From: a bacterium | GTDB lineage: Bacteria > Bacteroidota > Bacteroidia > B-17B0 > Aurantibacillaceae | DNA length: 64,000 nt | Direction: 5' to 3' | Assembly (NCBI GenBank): GCA_029945625.1 | Contig: JAQSCW010000018.1 | Location: 124,001-188,000, forward strand | Part shown: positions 58,518-64,000 of the stretch, in pieces | How positions within the stretch are numbered: position 1 is the stretch's first letter | Layout: every line of letters starts with the position of its first letter | Notes under the pieces: model-generated | Seen by the model: only the letters and a program-made list of their open reading frames with translations | Database searches by the model: none | Told to the model about the DNA's origin: nothing | Position numbers and translations under genes: made by a program

Positions 58518-59972
58518 ATGGACAACGAGGTATTGAACGAGCATATAAACAAAGATTATGAGTGGGGCTTCGTAACGGATATTGAAAGCGATACCTTTGC
58601 AAAAGGATTAAATGAAAATGTGGTGCGGGCCCTCAGCAAAAAGAAAAATGAACCCGAATGGATGCTCGAATTCAGGTTAAAAGCATTTCGCCATTGGCTC
58701 ACCATGAAAGAGCCTGAGAACTGGGCTCATCTCCATTATCCAAAAATTGATTTTCAAAACATCAGTTATTATTCGGCACCTAAAAAAGCACCGGAATTGA
58801 AAAGTCTGGATGAGGTAGATCCCGAATTATTAAAAACCTTCGAAAAATTAGGCATCTCTCTCGAAGAACAAAAACGCTTGAGTGGTGTGCAATCCAATAT
58901 TGCGGTGGATGCTGTGTTCGACAGCATTTCCGTAAAAACTACTTTCCGCGAAACACTTTCCGAAAAAGGGATCATCTTTTGTTCATTCAGCGATGCGGTG
59001 CAAGAGTATCCTGATCTTATTAAAAAATACATGGGCATGGTGGTGCCCTATACCGATAATTATTATGCGGCCCTCAATAGCGCGGTGTTTAGCGACGGTT
59101 CGTTTTGTTTTATTCCCAAAGGCGTGCGTTGCCCCATGGAACTGTCTACGTATTTCCGTATTAATTCCATTGGGACCGGGCAGTTTGAAAGAACCCTCAT
59201 TGTTGCCGACGAAGCAAGTTATGTTTCTTACCTCGAAGGTTGCACCGCCCCCAAGCGGGATGAAAATCAATTACACGCGGCCATTGTTGAAATTATTGCT
59301 CATAAAGATGCCGAAGTAAAATACAGTACCGTACAAAACTGGTATCCCGGCGATAAAGATGGTAAAGGCGGTATTTATAATTTTGTAACCAAGCGTGGTA
59401 TTTGTTTAGAAGATAATGCAAAAATTAGTTGGACACAAGTGGAAACCGGCTCTGCCATTACCTGGAAATATCCATCGGTGATCTTAAAAGGCAATAACAG
59501 TGTGGGTGAATTTTATTCGGTGGCAGTCACCGCGAATTTTCAGGAAGCAGATACCGGAACAAAAATGATTCACATCGGAAAAAATACCCGCAGTACCATC
59601 ATTTCAAAAGGAATAAGTGCGGGTCACAGCAATAACAGTTACCGCGGGCTGGTACAAATAAGAAAAGGAGCCACTAGCTCCCGCAATTTTTCGCAATGCG
59701 ATAGTTTGTTGATGGGCGATCAATGCGGTGCGCACACGTTCCCTTATATTGAAATTAAAGATAAAAGCGGCATTGTGGAGCATGAAGCTACTACCAGTAA
59801 AATTGGAGAGGATCAGTTGTTTTATTGTAAACAACGTGGCATCGACATGGAAAAAGCAATTGCATTGATTGTGAATGGCTACTGTAAGGAAGTGCTGAAT
59901 AAATTGCCCATGGAATTTGCTGTGGAAGCACAAAAATTACTTGCCATCAGTTTAGAAGGAAGCGTGGGATAA
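58518..59972 (+). CDS. sufB: Fe-S cluster assembly scaffold SufB
   Basis: This 484-residue SufB forms the SufBC2D scaffold. Signature segments are [26 protein letters not shown], the [19 protein letters not shown] block, [19 protein letters not shown], the [21 protein letters not shown] stretch, and the C-terminal RGATSS-type core plus [16 protein letters not shown]. Length is normal. A 25-codon out-of-frame open frame (58484-58561) overlaps the start. The next gene is not sufC but a membrane protein, 6 nt after the stop. Confidence 0.96.
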   Translation: MDNEVLNEHINKDYEWGFVTDIESDTFAKGLNENVVRALSKKKNEPEWMLEFRLKAFRHWLTMKEPENWAHLHYPKIDFQNISYYSAPKKAPELKSLDEVDPELLKTFEKLGISLEEQKRLSGVQSNIAVDAVFDSISVKTTFRETLSEKGIIFCSFSDAVQEYPDLIKKYMGMVVPYTDNYYAALNSAVFSDGSFCFIPKGVRCPMELSTYFRINSIGTGQFERTLIVADEASYVSYLEGCTAPKRDENQLHAAIVEIIAHKDAEVKYSTVQNWYPGDKDGKGGIYNFVTKRGICLEDNAKISWTQVETGSAITWKYPSVILKGNNSVGEFYSVAVTANFQEADTGTKMIHIGKNTRSTIISKGISAGHSNNSYRGLVQIRKGATSSRNFSQCDSLLMGDQCGAHTFPYIEIKDKSGIVEHEATTSKIGEDQLFYCKQRGIDMEKAIALIVNGYCKEVLNKLPMEFAVEAQKLLAISLEGSVG

Positions 59973-59978
59973 GCTTAC

Positions 59979-61727
59979 ATGGAGGCCGCGGATACAACAT
60001 ATAAATTTTCAAATTACGCCATTGTTCTCGCGGTGTTGCTTTCCATTGTTATCAGTATGGCGTTCAAATGGTCGTATACCCAAAACCCAATTAATTTTAT
60101 GGGAGGGGATGCAAAAGATTATTATTCCACTTTGGTATCCACGTTCATTACACACGATCTTCACAAACAGACGGCCGATGAATGGTATTTACTCAAAACA
60201 AACACCGGCACCATTAATGTTCACCCCATCGGTGTATCCATCTTGCTTCTGCCCTTTTTTCTGATCGCCTGGTTCATCGCATTTATTTTTGGTGCAGCGT
60301 TGGACGGTTATAGTTTTCCTTTTCAGGCTTCTGTGGCACTGGCCGCATTAACGTATGCTACTGTAGGACTGGTATATCTCAAAAAATTATTTGCTGCGCA
60401 TGCCATCAGCGACAAAACAGGCGCGCTCCTTATTATTCTTATTTATTTTGGCACGAACCTGTTTCACTATACTCTTTCAGAAGCAGGCATGTCGCACGTA
60501 TATTCATTTAGCCTGATCTCCGTTTTTCTATTTCATTCCTATTCGTTTGTGAAGGGCCGGTACAACCGAGACCTCTTGCTAAGCGCTCTTGTATTGGGAT
60601 TGATTTTGCTGGTGCGGCCAAACAACATTTTGATACTTCTGTCCATCTTTATGTGGTTCAGAAGTTGGAACGAGTGCAACTCCTTTTTTAAGTCACTTCT
60701 GAGCAACAAGTATTTTTATTTTGCGATGCTAATTGCTGCTTCTATTGTGTTTTTGCAAGGCATTGTTTGGTTCGTTCAAACCGATAGCTTTTTTCAAAAT
60801 ACCTATAAACGCGATGGGTTCTATTGGTTTCACCCGCAACTGCTCAACATGCTGTTTGGTTTTAATGCCGGATTTTTTATTTATACGCCTCTTTGTTTTT
60901 TACTACTCTTTGGAATGAGCGCCGTATTTAAAGAAAATCGTTTTGCATTTTATTCAACTGCTGCATTTCTTCTTGTGTTATTTTATTTCTTCTCCAGCTA
61001 TTGGGGCTATACTTATTTTGACGGACTAGGAATACGTGTTCTTATTGATTATTACGCGGTGTTTGCATTGTTGGGCGCCAAATTATTCGATTCGCTTTTA
61101 AACAGAGAACTGATTTACAATTCTGTATTGGCAGGATCATTTCTTTTGTTGGCAGTTAATCTTGTGTATACTTATCAGGCGAACAGAGATATTTTATTAA
61201 GGGCAGGAATGAATTTTAATAAATGGAAATATGTGTTCCTGCGCACAGATCCCAAATATCAGAATTGTTTGGGTGGGGCAAATGAACTGGTTCCTTACGC
61301 AAAACAATTGCCGCGCATGGCCTTACAGGCAGATCTTAAATTGGATCAGGCGTTTAACTTTAGCAATTCTGAATTTGGTCCGGGACTTTCTTTCGATAGC
61401 CTGGGTTTTGACACCAATCGCATCTCACTTAAATTAAATTTCGGCAGACGAGAGTTGTACGCGAATTCGAGCAATAAAGCGCTTATTTGTGTGAGTGTGG
61501 TAGATCTGGCATCAAAAAAAAACAAGGCCTACGAACAATTCAAATTGAACGAAACGCCCTCGCATACCTGTTGTGAGATTGCAGAGTACAGTTATACAAC
61601 AAATTTGGTGGGACAGTTTACGAAAGGAGATCGCCTGTCGGTATACGTTTGGAACATCGACAAACAATCATTTTTTCTCGAGAATTTAGAAGTAGAAGTT
61701 TATAATTATAATTATCAATTAAATTAA
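59979..61727 (+). CDS. Polytopic membrane protein, possibly GT-C-like, inserted between sufB and sufC
   Basis: This 582-residue protein has about ten to twelve membrane segments up to residue 405 and a soluble C-terminal part (about 410-582) of beta character. FMGGDAKDYYSTLVSTF in the first large loop and NVHPIGVSILLLPFF in the next recall the acidic loop and His-Pro motif of GT-C lipid-linked sugar transferases. YNRDLLLSALVLGLILLVRPNN also fits such proteins. This is suggestive only. It starts 6 nt after sufB and ends 10 nt before sufC, so it is co-transcribed with the SUF genes, though no link to Fe-S assembly is known. Confidence 0.75.
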   Translation: MEAADTTYKFSNYAIVLAVLLSIVISMAFKWSYTQNPINFMGGDAKDYYSTLVSTFITHDLHKQTADEWYLLKTNTGTINVHPIGVSILLLPFFLIAWFIAFIFGAALDGYSFPFQASVALAALTYATVGLVYLKKLFAAHAISDKTGALLIILIYFGTNLFHYTLSEAGMSHVYSFSLISVFLFHSYSFVKGRYNRDLLLSALVLGLILLVRPNNILILLSIFMWFRSWNECNSFFKSLLSNKYFYFAMLIAASIVFLQGIVWFVQTDSFFQNTYKRDGFYWFHPQLLNMLFGFNAGFFIYTPLCFLLLFGMSAVFKENRFAFYSTAAFLLVLFYFFSSYWGYTYFDGLGIRVLIDYYAVFALLGAKLFDSLLNRELIYNSVLAGSFLLLAVNLVYTYQANRDILLRAGMNFNKWKYVFLRTDPKYQNCLGGANELVPYAKQLPRMALQADLKLDQAFNFSNSEFGPGLSFDSLGFDTNRISLKLNFGRRELYANSSNKALICVSVVDLASKKNKAYEQFKLNETPSHTCCEIAEYSYTTNLVGQFTKGDRLSVYVWNIDKQSFFLENLEVEVYNYNYQLN

Positions 61728-61737
61728 AAAAGAGCAC

Positions 61738-62499
61738 ATGATCACAATAAAAAATCTTCGCGCATCGGTTGAAGGAAAAGAAATTCTGAAAGGCATCAAT
61801 TTAGAGGTGAAGGCCGGAGAAGTTCATGCCATAATGGGCCCGAACGGCAGTGGTAAGTCTACCTTATCAAGCGTATTGGCCGGCAAAGAAGAGTACGAAG
61901 TAACAGAAGGCACTGTACAATTTAATGGAAAGAACCTGCTCGATATGCCCGCAGAAGATCGCGCGCGTGAAGGCGTTTTTCTTGCCTTTCAATATCCGGT
62001 GGAGATTCCAGGAGTTAGCAATATTAATTTTCTAAAAACAGCCATCAATGAGATTCGCGCTTATAAAGGTCTGGATCCTATTGCCCCAAAAGATTTTTTA
62101 GACAGGGTAAAGGAAAAACAAAAATTGGTGGAACTCGATGGTAAATTGACCGGCCGCAGTGTTAACGAAGGGTTTAGTGGAGGAGAAAAGAAACGTAACG
62201 AGATTTTTCAAATGGCGATGTTGGAACCTAAACTTGCGATCCTTGATGAGACCGACAGCGGATTAGATATCGATGCGTTAAAAATTGTGGCCAGTGGGGT
62301 GAATGCATTAAAGAGTAAGGAAAATGCGTTTATAGTGATCACGCACTATCAGCGACTTTTGGACTATATCATCCCTGATTTTGTTCATATTTTATACAAT
62401 GGGAAGATTGTACGTTCGGGCGGAAAGGAATTGGCTCTTGAACTGGAAGCAAAGGGCTACGATGAAATTAAAAAACAATTTGAAACGGAATCGGTATAA
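61738..62499 (+). CDS. sufC: Fe-S cluster assembly ATPase SufC
   Basis: This 253-residue soluble ABC ATPase powers the SufBCD scaffold. Walker A is GPNGSGKST (34-42), the signature FSGGEKKRNEIFQM lies near 144, and Walker B with the SufC-typical LAILDETDSGLDIDAL follows near 165. ITHYQRLLDYI is the switch region. Length is normal. Confidence 0.96.
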   Translation: MITIKNLRASVEGKEILKGINLEVKAGEVHAIMGPNGSGKSTLSSVLAGKEEYEVTEGTVQFNGKNLLDMPAEDRAREGVFLAFQYPVEIPGVSNINFLKTAINEIRAYKGLDPIAPKDFLDRVKEKQKLVELDGKLTGRSVNEGFSGGEKKRNEIFQMAMLEPKLAILDETDSGLDIDALKIVASGVNALKSKENAFIVITHYQRLLDYIIPDFVHILYNGKIVRSGGKELALELEAKGYDEIKKQFETESV

Positions 62500-62516
62500 A
62501 TAAGAACAACCAAGCC

Positions 62517-62612
62517 ATGAATTATCTGATGCAAAAAATGAACACAAAGCAAAGGATAAAAATGTTGGCTATTAAAGTAAGTAAACAAGGACTTTTGTTT
62601 TGGTGTAATTAG
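62517..62612 (+). CDS. Possible 31-residue peptide between sufC and sufD
   Basis: An ATG-started frame (MNYLMQKMNTKQRIKMLAIK, then VSKQGLLFWCN) fills most of the 130-nt gap between sufC and sufD. It is basic and ends in TAG. No homologue is recognised and there is no independent sign of translation, so it may be chance. Confidence 0.2.
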   Translation: MNYLMQKMNTKQRIKMLAIKVSKQGLLFWCN

Positions 62613-62629
62613 TGTCCTAAAAATTAAAC

Positions 62630-63904
62630 ATGATCGCAGAAAAATCACATACCGCACAGTTCTTAATTGAGAAGATCTCGGCATCGGCCTCCAAAGTTGG
62701 ATTTGTAAATGATGCGGTGCTTACCAAAGCACTGCTGTACCTCGAGAACAAAGGCATTCCCTCCAACAAGAACGAAGATTATAAATACTGCAATGTGGAG
62801 GCCGTATTTAAAAAAGAATTTAAGAACCCCGAGCAAAGGTTCATTGGCATAGAGTCTATATCCCCCTACCGACTTCCGGGCACAATGTGTTTGGTAGTTG
62901 TAAACGGAACTTTTTTGGAACGATTGAGTGATGTAAATAAACTGGAAGGTGTAAAGATTACTCCATTCAATGAGTTGGATCAGGCAACAAAAAAGAAGAT
63001 CGGCTCCATTGCCAATGTGGAGAGCGATGGGTTAATTGCCCTTAATACTGCCTTTGCAGGAAACGGATTCCATTTAAAGATTGAAAAAGGAACACAGCTC
63101 CAAACTCCCATTCAAGTTATTTATGTTTCGGGCAGTGATGGAGAGAGTATTGTGAATCCCCGGAATTTGATTGAGGTGGAAGAACAGGGAAGCGCCACCA
63201 TCATTGAACAACAAGTACATATTGGCGAAGGAAAAGTATTCAGTAATTTATTAAGTGAAAAATTTGTAGCGAAGCAGGCGACGTTGATCTCCTATATATT
63301 TCAGAACGAAGGTCCATTGGGTTATTCGGTAAATACCAATCAGGTGGTGGTTGCAAAAGAAGGACATTACGATAATACCACCATTACCCTGGGTGGACAA
63401 TTGGTAAGGAACAACCATCAGGTGGTGTTGGCAGGTGAATATTCGCAGGCGCATTTAAACGGATTGTTCTCTGCAAAGCAACAACAAGTGGTAGATAATC
63501 ACACCCTCATGGATCATCAGGTACCAAATTGCGAAAGCAATGAACTGTACAAAGGAATTGTGAACGACAAAAGTACCGGTGTTTTTAATGGGAAAATTTA
63601 TGTGCGCAAGGACGCTCAAAAAACCAATGCCTACCAGAGTAGTAAAAATATTTTATTGAGCGACGATGCTACCATTAACACAAAACCGCAATTGGAAATT
63701 TACGCCAATGATGTAAAATGTTCGCACGGTACCTCCACCGGTAAGATTGATGAGAACGCCCTTTTTTACTTGAATGCCCGCGGTATAGGAAAAGAAAGTG
63801 GGAGAAAATTGCTCTTAGCTTCTTTCGCTCAGGAAGTGATTGATAAAATTGAGGTGGAGAGTTTAAGAGAACATATTACACACTTATTTGAAAGTGAGAT
63901 CTAG
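62630..63904 (+). CDS. sufD: Fe-S cluster assembly protein SufD
   Basis: This 424-residue SufD has the typical NKEDYKYCNVEAVF-like N-terminus (here NKNEDYKYCN). The beta-helix core contains YVSGSDGESIVNPRNLIEVEEQGSATIIEQ and DNHTLMDHQVPNCESNELYKG. The C-terminal motif is VKCSHGTSTGKIDENALFYLNARGI. It pairs with SufB and SufC in the scaffold. A cysteine desulfurase start follows directly. Confidence 0.95.
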   Translation: MIAEKSHTAQFLIEKISASASKVGFVNDAVLTKALLYLENKGIPSNKNEDYKYCNVEAVFKKEFKNPEQRFIGIESISPYRLPGTMCLVVVNGTFLERLSDVNKLEGVKITPFNELDQATKKKIGSIANVESDGLIALNTAFAGNGFHLKIEKGTQLQTPIQVIYVSGSDGESIVNPRNLIEVEEQGSATIIEQQVHIGEGKVFSNLLSEKFVAKQATLISYIFQNEGPLGYSVNTNQVVVAKEGHYDNTTITLGGQLVRNNHQVVLAGEYSQAHLNGLFSAKQQQVVDNHTLMDHQVPNCESNELYKGIVNDKSTGVFNGKIYVRKDAQKTNAYQSSKNILLSDDATINTKPQLEIYANDVKCSHGTSTGKIDENALFYLNARGIGKESGRKLLLASFAQEVIDKIEVESLREHITHLFESEI

Positions 63905-63905
63905 G

Positions 63906-64000
63906 TTGACAGAAGCAGAGAAAATAATTGACATTGGCTTGCAGTTTCCCATTTTGAAACAAAACATAAATGGGAATCCCTTGGTGTACTTCGATAACGG
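63906..64000 (+). CDS. sufS: Cysteine desulfurase SufS, N-terminal fragment cut by the window edge
   Basis: From a TTG at 63906 the frame reads (M)TEAEKIIDIGLQFPILKQNI and goes on to NGNPLVYFDN, the usual SufS opening before DNAATTQKP. It abuts the sufD stop (63902-63904). GTG at 63894 in the same frame is an alternative start. SufS supplies sulfur from cysteine for the SUF system. The catalytic residues lie beyond the window. Confidence 0.85.
   Translation, partial: MTEAEKIIDIGLQFPILKQNINGNPLVYFDN

Noticed and set aside
1-64000. Search for CRISPR arrays, tRNA/rRNA genes, transposases or integrases
   Set aside because: No regularly spaced repeats, tRNA-like cloverleaf or transposase/integrase motifs were seen by eye; tRNA detection without a tool is limited.

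Overview
The window is a stretch of a Bacteroidota (Bacteroidetes) chromosome, with moderate-to-low GC and dense genes on both strands. Four things point there. Six secreted proteins end in type IX secretion system (T9SS) sorting domains. Genes are repeatedly preceded by the Bacteroidota promoter element TAnnTTTG. Characteristic families occur (DUF1599, BT_3928-type DoxX, DUF5686, DUF4159, DUF6029, Omp28, a PorE-like OmpA protein). YbeY carries the Asp variant at its third metal-ligand position. No rRNA, tRNA, CRISPR array, phage genes or transposase genes are visible. Beyond phylum level the assignment is open; a flavobacterial or related environmental lineage would fit.

Layout. 1-5.6 kb: start of asd, cvfB, an EamA transporter, rplU-rpmA, and serS-lipoprotein-ybeY. 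5.6-13.9 kb: a TonB-like protein, the minus-strand run folP-DUF4159-DUF5686, the divergent DUF1599 and BT_3928 genes, and a lipid desaturase. 14-20.2 kb: fabG, a vWA membrane protein and a small chagasin-like protein on the minus strand, then a 899-residue type-B T9SS cargo. 20.3-31.9 kb: sucC, two envelope proteins, panB, a redox/envelope group (TlpA thioredoxin, DUF6029, Omp28), hemL-pgk-small lipoprotein, ispF and a secreted PHP-domain protein. 31.9-38.4 kb: sua5, then hpt-adk-obgE, a dispersed repeat, a lipoprotein and hpd. 38.7-46.5 kb: two tandem LamG/PKD/T9SS paralogues, rimO, a TrkA-type potassium channel and another T9SS cargo. 46.7-53.4 kb: a minus-strand methyltransferase-ZIP-priA operon and a PorE-like protein. 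53.7-57.4 kb: prfC, the second copy of the dispersed repeat, a T9SS cargo, and a duplicated tail of prfC. 57.8-64 kb: the SUF iron-sulfur cluster operon (sufA, sufB, sufC, sufD, start of sufS), interrupted by a decayed antitoxin/nucleotidyltransferase-like pair and by a large polytopic membrane protein.

Most genes are housekeeping. The unusual content lies in small-scale rearrangement. A 33-nt duplicate of the 3' end of prfC bounds a 2.1 kb segment holding a T9SS gene. A three-hairpin repeat occurs twice, and one copy has a 58-nt insertion flanked by 10-bp direct repeats. Adenylate kinase has a histone-H1-like lysine tail, with a 30-nt insert at its junction flanked by perfect 9-bp direct repeats. 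The SUF operon hosts extra genes. No complete new defence or mobile system is visible.
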